A stretch of 64,000 bases of DNA from Bdellovibrio sp. ArHS (GTDB lineage Bacteria > Bdellovibrionota > Bdellovibrionia > Bdellovibrionales > Bdellovibrionaceae), in contig NZ_JTEV01000012.1 in NCBI RefSeq assembly GCF_000786105.1, forward strand, positions 1 to 64,000, given 5' to 3'. This document shows positions 9,392 through 17,835 of this stretch, piece after piece. Below the pieces are notes generated by a model, which ran no database searches, was not told the origin of the DNA, and was given only the letters and a program-made list of their open reading frames with translations. A program made the position numbers and the translations under genes. The stretch's first letter is position 1, and each line of letters begins with the position of its first letter.

Positions 9392-10672
9392 ATGAAAAAC
9401 AAAACTATGCGACCTGTCGCCATTTTGGCGGGATCTCGAACCCCTTTTGTGAAGTCATTTAGTCAGTATTCCCGGACATCGAATCGTCAGTTGATGACGG
9501 CGACTTTGCAGGATCTAGTGAATAAAACGAATATTCGCGGTGAACTTCTGGGTGATGTCTCTTTGGGGGCCGTGATGAAGAATGCCTCGGATTGGAATCT
9601 ATCCCGGGAATCTCTTTTAAGTGCAGGGCTGGATCCTCATACTCCGGGTTATGATGTGCAACGTGCCTGTGGGACGGGTCTAGAGACGGCCGCACACATT
9701 GCCTTAAAAATTGCCTCGGGTCAGATTGAAAGCGGTATTGCGGGCGGTACGGATACCAATAGCGATATTGCCGGGGTCTTGCCGCATGAACTGTCCTGGA
9801 TTCTTACCGAGGCGCAAAAAGCTCCGAATGCTCTTGCCCGTATTGCAAAGCTTTCGGAAATAAAATTGGAATATCTCAAACCTCGATTCCCCAACGTGCA
9901 AGAACCCCGCACGGGACTATCCATGGGGCAACACACAGAGCTCATGGTTAAAGAATGGAAGATCACGCGCGAAGAGCAGGATCAATTGGCCTTGCAAAGT
10001 CATTTGAACGCCGCCAAAGCGTATGAAGCCGGATTTTTTAAGGATCTGGTTTTTGAGTTTAAGGGCGTGAAAAAAGACGTATTCGTTCGCGGCGATACCA
10101 GTATGGAAAAGCTGGCAAAGTTGAAACCTGCATTTGATTTTACTGGAACCGGAACTTTAACGGCGGGAAATAGCACGCCTTTAACAGACGGAGCTTCGGC
10201 CGTTCTGTTAAGCAGTGAAGAGTGGGCTAAAGCCCACGGACTTCCCGTGCAAGCTTATTTGGTGGATACAGATTATGCGGCCGTGGATTATGTAAATGGT
10301 GAAGGTTTATTGATGGCCCCGACGCGCGCGGTGGCGAAAATGCTTCGCAGAAACAACCTCAAACTTCAGGATTTTGATTTTTATGAAATTCACGAAGCTT
10401 TTGCCGGTCAGGTACTTTGTACTCTGAAGGCTTGGGAATCTGATGAATACTGCCGTAAACACCTTGGCGAGTCTCAGGCTCTGGGTTCCATTGATCGCGC
10501 TAAATTGAACGTCAACGGTGGCAGTCTGGCGTTAGGTCACCCCTTTGCCGCAACCGGCGGAAGAATTCTGGCCAGTCTTGCAAAAATGCTGGCGCAAAAA
10601 GGTTCGGGCCGCGGTTTGATTTCTATTTGTACCGCTGGTGGTATGGGTGTGGTGGCCATCGTAGAAAGATAA
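9392..10672 (+). CDS. Thiolase (acetyl-CoA acyltransferase)
   Basis: A 426-residue thiolase that cleaves 3-ketoacyl-CoA, or condenses acyl-CoAs, in the cytoplasm. All three catalytic motifs are visible: the nucleophilic Cys in QRACGTGLE, the His in YEIHEAFAGQ with GGSLALGHPFAATG, and the second Cys in CTAGGMGV. Length and the N-terminal motif RPVAILAGSRTPFVKSF are closest to the FadI/FadA type used in fatty-acid beta-oxidation. I start it at ATG 9392, behind AGGA at 9380-9383; a longer TTG-initiated frame would run through the operator. It is followed after two bases by an alpha/beta hydrolase, with which it forms an operon. Regulation by the divergent TetR is likely. Confidence 0.93.
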   Translation: MKNKTMRPVAILAGSRTPFVKSFSQYSRTSNRQLMTATLQDLVNKTNIRGELLGDVSLGAVMKNASDWNLSRESLLSAGLDPHTPGYDVQRACGTGLETAAHIALKIASGQIESGIAGGTDTNSDIAGVLPHELSWILTEAQKAPNALARIAKLSEIKLEYLKPRFPNVQEPRTGLSMGQHTELMVKEWKITREEQDQLALQSHLNAAKAYEAGFFKDLVFEFKGVKKDVFVRGDTSMEKLAKLKPAFDFTGTGTLTAGNSTPLTDGASAVLLSSEEWAKAHGLPVQAYLVDTDYAAVDYVNGEGLLMAPTRAVAKMLRRNNLKLQDFDFYEIHEAFAGQVLCTLKAWESDEYCRKHLGESQALGSIDRAKLNVNGGSLALGHPFAATGGRILASLAKMLAQKGSGRGLISICTAGGMGVVAIVER

Positions 10673-10674
10673 TT

Positions 10675-11511
10675 ATGGAAGTTTCCTTGGCGAAAAAGTT
10701 GAAGATCGCATGGCTTCGTTTTGTTTCCCGGGTTTTTCCCAAACTTGCGGCGCAGACGGCATTGGATCTTTTTCTGACGCCGCAAAGAGTTCCACGTCCT
10801 TCTTCTGAAATGGAATGGTTTGCTTCCGCTAAGAAATACATTCTTGGTGGAGGCATTGCCGCCTATGAATGGGGGGCCGAAAAAGCCCCTCTGGTTCTTT
10901 TGATTCATGGATGGAGTGGGCGAGGAACGCAGATGGCTGCCTTCGCGGAACCATTAGTAGCCGCCGGCTATCGCGTGGTGGCTTTGGATGGACCTGCGCA
11001 TGGGGCATCGCTGGGAGTTCAGACCAATGTTGGAGATTACTCTCAATTTCTTCTTGATGCGCAAAAGGAACTCGGATCTTTTGCGGCTGTGATCGCCCAT
11101 TCATTTGGGGCAGGTTGCTCGGTGTTGGCCGCCGCCAAAGGGCTTCGTGTTGAAAAATTGATTTTAGTCGCGGGTCCGTCCCACTATCAAAAAGTCATTA
11201 ATCATTATTTTAAATTTATCCAAATGCATACCAAGGCGGAAAAATATTTTATTGAAATGCTCGCTGAAAAAGCCGGCATTTCTCCTTATGATATGGATGT
11301 CGGGGCCATTGGAAGTCAACTGCACGTGAAGTCTTTGATTGTACATGATCGTGACGACCGCGAAGTTCGTTTCACCGCCGCCGAAGAAATCCAAAAGTTG
11401 TGGCCTCAGGTTGGTATTTTAGAGACTCAAGGATTGGGACATCGACGTGTTTTGAAAGATGCCCAAGTTATTGAAAAAGTCGTGCGCTTTATTCAATCAG
11501 GAAAGATATAA
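10675..11511 (+). CDS. Alpha/beta hydrolase
   Basis: A 278-residue cytoplasmic hydrolase. It has the oxyanion-region motif LIHGWSGRG, the nucleophile elbow AHSFGAG (Ser as nucleophile), an acidic residue in VHDRDDREV, and a late His in GLGHRRVL that completes the triad. The start at 10675 lies two bases after the thiolase stop, indicating co-transcription and probably translational coupling. The substrate is unknown; pairing with a thiolase suggests an acyl ester or acyl-CoA derivative. It ends at a strong hairpin terminator. Confidence 0.85.
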   Translation: MEVSLAKKLKIAWLRFVSRVFPKLAAQTALDLFLTPQRVPRPSSEMEWFASAKKYILGGGIAAYEWGAEKAPLVLLIHGWSGRGTQMAAFAEPLVAAGYRVVALDGPAHGASLGVQTNVGDYSQFLLDAQKELGSFAAVIAHSFGAGCSVLAAAKGLRVEKLILVAGPSHYQKVINHYFKFIQMHTKAEKYFIEMLAEKAGISPYDMDVGAIGSQLHVKSLIVHDRDDREVRFTAAEEIQKLWPQVGILETQGLGHRRVLKDAQVIEKVVRFIQSGKI

Positions 11512-11513
11512 AA

Positions 11514-11538
11514 AAAAGCGCCTCAGGGAGGCGCTTTT
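11514..11538. terminator. Bidirectional rho-independent terminator
   Basis: An 11-bp stem AAAAGCGCCTC / GAGGCGCTTTT with an AGG loop, flanked by A-runs on the left and T-runs on the right. It lies between the convergent hydrolase and yebC genes, so it can stop transcription from both sides. Confidence 0.9.
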
Positions 11539-11542
11539 GTCT

Positions 11543-12244
11543 TTACACAGTCGCGTGAACGCGGTGTGTGTCGTCCATGTCGTCAAGATAATTCAAAAAC
11601 TCTTCGACGTCTTTTCTTTGCTCGTCGTTAAGTTCAGTGATGTTCTTTGCTTTGTAAGAAAGTTCCGCAGTCGTCACTTTCCAGCCGCGTTTCACCAAGG
11701 CATCACGAACCGCATCGAGATCGTCTGCATTGGTGAAGAACTCGTAAGAGCCGTCGTCATTTTTACTGACTTCATTAGCGCCCGCTTCGATAGCTTCTTC
11801 GTCCGGATCGAAGCTGCCGGCTTTTTCGCCTTCAAGCAGTCCTACGCGATCAAACATCCAGGCTACGGAACCGACCTCACCCATGTTGCCTTCGTGAGAT
11901 TTGAAGGCATGGCGCATATCCGGGGCTGTTCTGTGTTTGTTGTCGGTCTGGCATTCAACGATCACGCCCACGCCGTGCGGTCCGTAACCTTCATAGGTGA
12001 TCTCTTCAATCACCTTGCCGTCATCCAAAAGACCCGCGCCTTTTTTGATCGCGCGTTCAATCGTATCATTGGGGCAAGAGACTTTTTTTGCCGCTTCAAT
12101 GGCAAGACGAAGACGGGAGTTGGCTGCGGGGTCAGGGCCGCCGGCTTTTGCCGCCACGGCGATCTCTCTGGCTAATTTTGTGAAGATTTGTCCCTTTTGT
12201 TGGGCTTTCTCTACTTTACCCGCAGTTTTCCACGATTTTCCCAT
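11543..12244 (-). CDS. yebC: YebC/PmpR-family protein
   Basis: A 233-residue member of the YebC/PmpR (TACO1) family, annotated as DNA-binding regulators and also linked to translation of difficult proline-rich stretches. Family phrases are AAKAGGPDPAANSRLRLAIE, NDTIERAIKKG, EITYEGYGPHGVGVIVE and FDRVGLL. The N-terminus is MGKSWKTAGK rather than the common AGHSKWANIK, which puts it in the variant subgroup. The conserved acidic C-terminal helix (ELNDEQRKDVEEFLNYLDDMDD) is present. It is a single gene ending at the shared terminator 11514-11538. Confidence 0.93.
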   Translation of the reverse strand: MGKSWKTAGKVEKAQQKGQIFTKLAREIAVAAKAGGPDPAANSRLRLAIEAAKKVSCPNDTIERAIKKGAGLLDDGKVIEEITYEGYGPHGVGVIVECQTDNKHRTAPDMRHAFKSHEGNMGEVGSVAWMFDRVGLLEGEKAGSFDPDEEAIEAGANEVSKNDDGSYEFFTNADDLDAVRDALVKRGWKVTTAELSYKAKNITELNDEQRKDVEEFLNYLDDMDDTHRVHATV

Positions 12245-12340
12245 ATAACTCCATCTGGTGTTTTTTTACTTTTTCCAGAGCTCTATTGCAGCAAATCACT
12301 AATTATTTGGCAACTTTGGGAGCAGGATGTAAAAGGCCCT

Positions 12341-13123
12341 ATGTTCAGTTTTTCCACCCCCGACATTTGGGAAAAGATCAAAAACATCGAAAAATCCTGC
12401 GAAGAGGCGCTAAAGCTTCAGTCGCCAGGCTTTGTTCCTGAAGATCCGGCTCGGGATGTCCTCACTTTGCACCCAAAACTTCATCCTCCCAAAAAAGGCT
12501 TCTCCACGGTGGAAGGACAGGCCCGGATGCTGCATGATTTAGCCAGTATTGAACTGCAAGCCATGGAGCTGGGGGTTCGTACTTTGGTGGAATTTCCCGA
12601 GGCTCCCGTGGGCTTTCGCGAAGAGCTGTTGGCTGTCACGGTTTCCGAGGCGCAACACCTCAGAATGTGCCTTGAAGGTATCGAGTCGTTGGGGTTTAAA
12701 TGGGGTGACTGGCCGGTGCACTTGGCGTTGTGGAAAGCGGTCAGTCAAGAGGATTCTCTTTTAGATCGCATTTTGATCGTGCATCGCTATTTGGAAGGCA
12801 GTGGGCTGGATGCAGGAGACACGTTGATTCGCCGTCTTGAGGGAACTGCCGGGAAGCAAACCATCCAAAAAATCGTGAAGCAGATTAACTTTGAAGAGAT
12901 CGGCCATGTGGATTTTGGGTCACGATGGTATCGGGAAATATGCAAAGCCGATAAGAGGGACCCTAACACCGATTTCCCGCAACGGATGGATGCACTTCGT
13001 ATTCGTTTGCCGAAACGAATTGAGCCCCTCAATCACGACCTAAGAAAAAAAGCGGGTTTCACCGATGAAGAAATCGCGTACTACGAAAATCTGCGTCTGG
13101 ATTTCTTAAAACCCGCGAAGTGA
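12341..13123 (+). CDS. DUF455 ferritin-like protein
   Basis: A 260-residue protein of the DUF455 family, which has a ferritin-like helical bundle. Diagnostic phrases are TVEGQARMLHDLASIELQAMEL and the second half with Glu/His pairs (SEAQHLRMCL, FEEIGHVDFGSRWY), the arrangement of metal ligands expected in a di-iron carboxylate protein. Its biochemical role is not established. The frame is open further upstream to 12188 inside the yebC promoter and start region, but the homologous part begins at MFSF, so I use ATG 12341. The Shine-Dalgarno is weak. Confidence 0.82.
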   Translation: MFSFSTPDIWEKIKNIEKSCEEALKLQSPGFVPEDPARDVLTLHPKLHPPKKGFSTVEGQARMLHDLASIELQAMELGVRTLVEFPEAPVGFREELLAVTVSEAQHLRMCLEGIESLGFKWGDWPVHLALWKAVSQEDSLLDRILIVHRYLEGSGLDAGDTLIRRLEGTAGKQTIQKIVKQINFEEIGHVDFGSRWYREICKADKRDPNTDFPQRMDALRIRLPKRIEPLNHDLRKKAGFTDEEIAYYENLRLDFLKPAK

Positions 13124-13124
13124 A

Positions 13125-14186
13125 TTATTCCCAGGCACGGATATAAGAAATCGAAATAGAGGCGTAGCTATTAAACTCGCTTCTTTCTTCAAACTCAGGC
13201 GATACGGTCACAAATCGCCATGAATAACTCCAGTGGGAAATCTGCAAGGCATAGCCAAATTCCGTTTCCGCGTTAAAAGGATATTTGGTGACGCGATGAC
13301 TGTCGTGAATAGTATTACCGTCAAGGAAGATGTTATGAGCGACGGCATTTCCTCGGATTCCGGCGAAACCATAAAGTCGCCAAGGAAGATTTTGCTTGCC
13401 GATTTTAAGATTTAAAAGTGACTCGCCGTCAACAGACGACAGGCTTGATGCACCAAAATCATCGGGCAGGCGAATTCCCGCTCGGACCAAGGCGCCGATG
13501 TGGGCCCCGATAAGAACGTTTCCAAAAGAAAGACCGGTCGAGGGAATGAAATCAAAAACTCTTCCTGACTCCGTTTCTATTTCATAAAAACGAATCTTTT
13601 GATTGTAGTTCAATTGTAAAGTGGGCTCAGTGGCTAATTGGTTGTCCCAGCCATTGGCGGTCGGAACTTTAATAAGGTCGTGAAATCCATTTTGCGCCTG
13701 TTCGCCCAAGGCACCAGGGCCAATCAAACCAATATCCAATTCCAGATTGTGACTGTGTGAAGGTGTTTTTAAATTGGCGGACAAGGCGACATACAGCCAG
13801 GCGGCGTAGGGACGATCGTTAAGAATAAGTTCTGAAGTGTCCGTGTTGTCGGGCGTAAACATTTGTTGCGCAATAGAGATCCCGAAGTTCGTGGTCGATT
13901 TATCTCGTTCGTATTTGAAGCGATCTGACCAACCGATCAAAGGTGGCACCCAGAGCGGCTCAAGGTCTTCGGCATACTGATAGCTGAAGCGAATCCCACT
14001 GGTGTAATCGCTGTCAGTATTAGGTCCCCCCAGGCGTCGGGTGTCGTTTTCGACGTAAACGGAAAAGGATTCTCCGTAAGGTTTTGTTGGCGGTGGGGGT
14101 GTAGCCGAGTTCTCGGCCTGACTGTCCAGGCTTAGCAAAAGAAAGCTAAACAAAAAGACCGGGAAAAGTTTAATCAAGGCTTTCAT
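13125..14186 (-). CDS. LpxR-like lipid A 3'-O-deacylase
   Basis: A 353-residue outer-membrane protein. The signal peptide ends near DSQAE, followed by the LpxR (DUF2219) hallmark [10 protein letters not shown]...[10 protein letters not shown]; the Asn-Asp pair and the downstream Ser correspond to the active site of Salmonella LpxR. The motif QNGFHDL supplies the expected histidine. LpxR removes the 3'-acyloxyacyl group from lipid A at the outer leaflet. It is the last gene of an overlapping minus-strand operon, its start lying 17 bases inside the pseudouridine synthase gene. It could remodel the cell's own lipid A or act on foreign lipid A; the sequence does not tell which. Confidence 0.85.
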   Translation of the reverse strand: MKALIKLFPVFLFSFLLLSLDSQAENSATPPPPTKPYGESFSVYVENDTRRLGGPNTDSDYTSGIRFSYQYAEDLEPLWVPPLIGWSDRFKYERDKSTTNFGISIAQQMFTPDNTDTSELILNDRPYAAWLYVALSANLKTPSHSHNLELDIGLIGPGALGEQAQNGFHDLIKVPTANGWDNQLATEPTLQLNYNQKIRFYEIETESGRVFDFIPSTGLSFGNVLIGAHIGALVRAGIRLPDDFGASSLSSVDGESLLNLKIGKQNLPWRLYGFAGIRGNAVAHNIFLDGNTIHDSHRVTKYPFNAETEFGYALQISHWSYSWRFVTVSPEFEERSEFNSYASISISYIRAWE

Positions 14187-14904
14187 CCTCTTCCACGAAA
14201 CGCCATTTTCCTTCAGGCAGTTTTCCGAGCTTTAAGTTTCCAACACGCACGCGTTTTAAACCGGTCACTTTCAACCCGACAAGCTCGCACATCCGACGGA
14301 TCTGGCGTTTCTTGCCTTCACGCAGGATAAAACGCAACTGATCTTCATTGATCCATTCGACTTTAGCCGGCTTTAGCGCCTTGCCATCTAAAGACAAACC
14401 GTGATTCAGAAGTTTTAACTTTTCCGCAGGCAGTTTGCCTTCCACGCGGACGATGTACTCTTTTTCAACTTTGGATTCTTCGCCAATGATTCTTTTAGCG
14501 ATACGTCCGTCTTGCGTGAAAAGAAGCAGGCCTTGAGAGTCGATATCCAGGCGTCCCGCGACGGCCAACCCTTCAAAGTGTTCTTTACGCAGACGAAGTT
14601 TGGAATCACCGAACTGATTTTCCGGTGTGATCAATTTGATGGCGGGTTGGTAAGGAGGTTCAGGTTGCGCACTCACCCAGCCAATGGGTTTATTCAAAAT
14701 GATGGTGGCCAGGCGCTTTTGCTGTTTTAAGGCCTGAGCTTCCAATGTGATTTTCACTTTGGGGTCCACTTTTGTTCCCAGTTGATCGACTTTGATTCCA
14801 TCCACCAGAACCAAACCCTTAGAGATATATTCATCCGCTTCACGTCGAGAGCAGATACCTCTTTCCGCCATCAGTTTTGACAGTCTTACTTTTTCTTCAC
14901 TCAT
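14170..14904 (-). CDS. RsuA/RluB/RluF-type pseudouridine synthase
   Basis: A 244-residue RNA-modifying enzyme that isomerises uridine to pseudouridine in ribosomal RNA. It has an N-terminal S4 RNA-binding domain ([22 protein letters not shown]) and the catalytic motif [15 protein letters not shown] with the essential Asp. The end motif [16 protein letters not shown] is typical of the RsuA group. I use ATG 14904 rather than an upstream ATG six codons earlier, because it overlaps the queD stop as ATGA and is preceded by GGAG. Which rRNA position it modifies cannot be read from sequence. The ATGA junction implies translational coupling to queD. Confidence 0.92.
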   Translation of the reverse strand: MSEEKVRLSKLMAERGICSRREADEYISKGLVLVDGIKVDQLGTKVDPKVKITLEAQALKQQKRLATIILNKPIGWVSAQPEPPYQPAIKLITPENQFGDSKLRLRKEHFEGLAVAGRLDIDSQGLLLFTQDGRIAKRIIGEESKVEKEYIVRVEGKLPAEKLKLLNHGLSLDGKALKPAKVEWINEDQLRFILREGKKRQIRRMCELVGLKVTGLKRVRVGNLKLGKLPEGKWRFVEEDESLD

Positions 14905-15290
14905 CGGCGGATCTCCGTCCACAAATTGTCCATTTCATAAAGGCGCAGGTAGGCGACATCCTTATCCCGTCCTCGTTCCTTAAGTTTATTTAAAAAATAT
15001 AAAGCGATGTTTTCCGTAGTTGGAATCTGCGTTTTAAATTCCGGGATCACAAAATTCAAGTGTTCGTGATCCAAGGCACGGGTCAGCGAATCCAAAAGCT
15101 TTTGCAGTTCTTTCTTTTGTTCGGTGATCTCGGAATCTCGAATCTGAAAAGCCACTTCCAGTTTGTAGTTGTGCCCGTGACCGTGTTCGGTATAGCAGCG
15201 ACCGAACGTCTTCGTGTTTTCCTCAGGACTCCACAAAGGCTGCTGATAAAGATGCGCGCTGCTAAAAGGACTTTTTAAAACAAGCATCAT
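14901..15290 (-). CDS. queD: 6-carboxytetrahydropterin synthase
   Basis: A 129-residue QueD/6-pyruvoyltetrahydropterin synthase homologue, acting in queuosine or pterin synthesis from dihydroneopterin triphosphate. The zinc ligands His13, His36 and His38 (SSAHLYQ and [11 protein letters not shown]), the catalytic Cys32 and the later motif [10 protein letters not shown] are all present, as is DHEHLN. It overlaps the SDR gene upstream and the pseudouridine synthase downstream by four bases each. The queC and queE genes are not in this window, so its exact pathway is inferred from the family. Confidence 0.92.
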   Translation of the reverse strand: MMLVLKSPFSSAHLYQQPLWSPEENTKTFGRCYTEHGHGHNYKLEVAFQIRDSEITEQKKELQKLLDSLTRALDHEHLNFVIPEFKTQIPTTENIALYFLNKLKERGRDKDVAYLRLYEMDNLWTEIRR

Positions 15291-16033
15291 GCGAGATTGA
15301 TGCCTCCGTCAACGGCAACAACAGCTCCTGTCGTCCAGCTGGAAAGATCGCTTCCCAGGAAGTAAGCAGTTTTCGCAATATCTTCCGCTGTGCCGATGCG
15401 ACCTAAAGGTTGCAGGCTCGACATCTGGCTAAGAGCTTCTTTCTTTGCATCCGCAGCCAAAGAATGAAACTGGTGAATAGGGGTGTCGACAATACCCGGG
15501 CAGACACAGTTCACGCGAATTTTTAGCGGGCCGCCTTCCAAAGCCAGACTTTGCGTCCAATTGATCAAAGCTGCTTTGCTGGCGGAATACGCGCCGGTGT
15601 TTGCTGTGGGGCGAAGTCCTAAAGTGGACGAGATATTCACGATACTGCCTCCACCATGGTCTTTGAAATAAGGAAAGAAGGCACGGGCCACGCGCACGGG
15701 AATGAAGAAGTTCATCTCCATTTGTTGTTTCCAAAGATCGTCAGTTCCCTCAACGAAGTCGTGGGTTGCAAAGATGCCGGCATTATTCACTAAAACTTCC
15801 AGGCGGTGAATCTTTGCACTGAGCACTTCTTGCAGTCGCTTTTGTAAAGCCGCTTCATCTGTCATATCGCAAGAAAGGATCGAAGCGCCACTGCGGCACT
15901 GGAGGGCCGTTTCCTGCAGGCGTTCTTTGTTTCGACCCATAAGATAAATGAAATAGCCGTTACGAGAGTATTCAATGGCAGTGGCGGCTCCGATTCCGCT
16001 ACTGGCTCCTGTGATAAGCGCTGCCTTCTTCAT
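15287..16033 (-). CDS. SDR-family oxidoreductase
   Basis: A 248-residue classical short-chain dehydrogenase/reductase. It shows the cofactor motif TGASSGIGAA, the NNAG motif, the catalytic Ser in NISSTLGL, and Tyr-x-x-x-Lys in YSASKAALINW. The C-terminal [13 protein letters not shown] is FabG-like. It is the first gene of the four-gene operon with queD, the pseudouridine synthase and lpxR-like genes, behind an AGGAGACC ribosome site. The substrate is unknown; pteridine-reductase activity is conceivable given queD, but nothing specific in the sequence proves it. Confidence 0.9.
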   Translation of the reverse strand: MKKAALITGASSGIGAATAIEYSRNGYFIYLMGRNKERLQETALQCRSGASILSCDMTDEAALQKRLQEVLSAKIHRLEVLVNNAGIFATHDFVEGTDDLWKQQMEMNFFIPVRVARAFFPYFKDHGGGSIVNISSTLGLRPTANTGAYSASKAALINWTQSLALEGGPLKIRVNCVCPGIVDTPIHQFHSLAADAKKEALSQMSSLQPLGRIGTAEDIAKTAYFLGSDLSSWTTGAVVAVDGGINLA

Positions 16034-16091
16034 GGGCTGAGGTCTCCTAAACTGGACTCATACTAGCAAAGTCGGGGACCGAAGAGAAGAC

Positions 16092-16181
16092 ATGTCGATG
16101 CGCGAAGCGTTTAGTGTTGGATTCAGATACTTCTTTGTGGGCCTTGTTCTTTTCACGGTCTTTTGGGCGCAAATCCCCTGA
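16092..16181 (+). CDS. Possible 29-residue membrane microprotein
   Basis: A short frame in the gap upstream of the divergent SDR gene encodes 29 residues with a basic N-terminus (MSMREAF) and a single hydrophobic segment (YFFVGLVLFTVFW), the profile of a one-span membrane microprotein. The ribosome site is only a weak purine run (GAAGAGAAG). There is no neighbour in the same direction and no terminator of its own. It may be chance. Confidence 0.28.
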   Translation: MSMREAFSVGFRYFFVGLVLFTVFWAQIP

Positions 16182-16194
16182 TCAAAAATAAAAA

Positions 16195-16220
16195 AAGACC
16201 AGGTTGGGAGACCTGGTCTT
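16195..16220 (-). terminator. Rho-independent terminator
   Basis: A 10-bp perfect stem AAGACCAGGT / ACCTGGTCTT with loop TGGGAG. On the minus strand it is followed by TTTTATTTTT, so it terminates the small Cys-rich gene at 16249-16470. Confidence 0.88.
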
Positions 16221-16248
16221 AAACGGATGGAATTTGAAGTAGGAACAA

Positions 16249-16470
16249 CTAAGCCACTTTTTTAGCGGCCGTGTAATGGTAGTACTTCTTGTCGAAGTCA
16301 GGCGCTTTCATGCCTTCTTTCGTAATCAGACCGGCCTTAAACCATTCAAAGTGCTCAGCGCAAAATCCCGCCTTTTCGGACTTCTTTTTGCAGCCTTCGC
16401 CGCAGCAGCGAGCCGATTCAAGGGAAACTACGTTATTGGGAATTTGCTTTTCAAATTTTTTGTCAGCCAT
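16249..16470 (-). CDS. Small Cys-rich protein, probable zinc binding
   Basis: I do not recognise the family. The 73-residue protein has four Cys and one His that look like a metal site: ARCCGEGCKKK followed by GFCAEHFEWF. The rest is basic, with a C-terminal segment KKYYHYTAAKKVA. It has no signal peptide. A GGAGGT ribosome site precedes the ATG and it has its own strong terminator at 16195-16220, so it is a discrete transcription unit and very probably real. A small nucleic-acid- or metal-binding protein is the most I would infer. Confidence 0.8.
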   Translation of the reverse strand: MADKKFEKQIPNNVVSLESARCCGEGCKKKSEKAGFCAEHFEWFKAGLITKEGMKAPDFDKKYYHYTAAKKVA

Positions 16471-16613
16471 TTTGTGACCTCCAGTTGAAATCTTAAGCTG
16501 GTTGAATGTCTTAAGACATTAGACTTATCGGAGGTCATTAAACGGACTTTAGTGCTTTCCAAGAAACCCTCTGAAAGTCGAGGTTTTCCCGGATTGAGAC
16601 AGCCTTGCTGTGA

Positions 16614-17816
16614 TTAAATGAGCTTTAAGAAGCGGCCCAGATCGACGGGTTTTGAAAATAAATACCCTTGACCGAAGCGAGCTCCCAGCGTTTCTAAGAC
16701 GAGTGCCTCTTCGTTGTTTTCAATGCCCTCGGCGATGATTTCAATATCCATCGCATGTGCCAAGTGGATGATCGAGCTGACGACGGCTTTGGACTTAGGA
16801 TCATTCAGAAGCTTCATAACAAAACAACGGTCGATTTTCAGGAAGCTGATGGGCATCTGTGTCAGGTATTGAAGACTGGAAAAACCCGTCCCGAAATCAT
16901 CAATGGAAATCGCATAGCCCTGATTGTGACATTGCTTTAAGGCATCCAGGGCGATAGCCCCATCCATCATAATCCGTTCAGTCATTTCTAATTTGATGTT
17001 CTTAGGCTGAAGATCATGTTTTTCGCGTAAATCTTCCAGATTGTTTACGAAATCAGAATGAGTGAACTGCCGACCCGAGATGTTAATGCTCATCATGAAG
17101 TCTTCCGCCATTTTGCCCTTTTGGCTCTGGCGAAGTTGATCCTGAATTGTGCGCAAATCCTTCAGGGCCTGATTGATAATCCAATGGCCAATGGGAATGA
17201 CCATGGATGAATTTTCAATCACATCAATAAAAAGGTTCGGCGAAACCAGACCGTGTTGTGGGCTGTTCCAGCGCAACAGCGCTTCGCAGCCGTTGATCTG
17301 TTTAGTCTTCAAATTCACGATGGGCTGATAAAAAAGTTCAAATTCTTTATTTTGAAAGGCCTGGAAGATTTGGTTTTCAAGTTTAATCTGATCTAAAGCC
17401 GTCTGTGTGCCATCGTCGCCCGCACCCGAATTATCAAACTCAACATCGGAAATTCGCGTGCCCGCCGGTGTATTGATGTTTTTACGGCGAAGGCGCTTAA
17501 GAAGAACGCGCATCAGCAGTTGTACGACTTTGTCTGCGGTGGAAACTCGCTCTAGAACTTGCTGCTTGGTCACGATAGCCAGGCGGACATCTTCAAGAGC
17601 GCGGACTGAGGCGGAACGATTTTGGTTGTCGATCAAAGCCATTTCGCCGAAGATTTCGCCTTCACCCAGAATGGTTAAAGGAATGTCTTCTTTATCCTTA
17701 CTGAGATAAATCAGCACCCGGCCTTTTTCAATGATGTAAGCGCAGTCGCCAGCATCACCCTCGTTAAAAATGATCTGATCTTTATGTATATCGACGGACT
17801 GAGTTGCTGAATTCAT
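16614..17816 (-). CDS. Cyclic-nucleotide-binding/EAL phosphodiesterase
   Basis: A 400-residue cytoplasmic protein joining two signalling domains. Residues about 8-115 form a CRP-type cyclic-nucleotide-binding domain (GDAGDCAYIIEKGRV, GEIFGEMALIDNQNRSASVRA). Residues about 150-400 form an EAL domain that hydrolyses cyclic di-GMP. The EAL motif reads EALLRW, and the further catalytic and metal residues are intact: Asn in SINISGRQF, Glu in LEMTERI, IDDFGTGFSSL, Lys in LKIDRC, AEGIEN and GQGYLFSKP. It should therefore be active. The N-terminal domain would let a second nucleotide control c-di-GMP turnover, although which one it binds is not visible. It is 20 bases upstream of the OppA-like stop, on the same strand. 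Confidence 0.92.
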   Translation of the reverse strand: MNSATQSVDIHKDQIIFNEGDAGDCAYIIEKGRVLIYLSKDKEDIPLTILGEGEIFGEMALIDNQNRSASVRALEDVRLAIVTKQQVLERVSTADKVVQLLMRVLLKRLRRKNINTPAGTRISDVEFDNSGAGDDGTQTALDQIKLENQIFQAFQNKEFELFYQPIVNLKTKQINGCEALLRWNSPQHGLVSPNLFIDVIENSSMVIPIGHWIINQALKDLRTIQDQLRQSQKGKMAEDFMMSINISGRQFTHSDFVNNLEDLREKHDLQPKNIKLEMTERIMMDGAIALDALKQCHNQGYAISIDDFGTGFSSLQYLTQMPISFLKIDRCFVMKLLNDPKSKAVVSSIIHLAHAMDIEIIAEGIENNEEALVLETLGARFGQGYLFSKPVDLGRFLKLI

Positions 17817-17835
17817 AGACCTTATTCTAGAGGCT

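Noticed and set aside
11459-12175. A 238-codon frame antisense to yebC
   Set aside because: It runs through the bidirectional terminator and lies antisense to a conserved gene.
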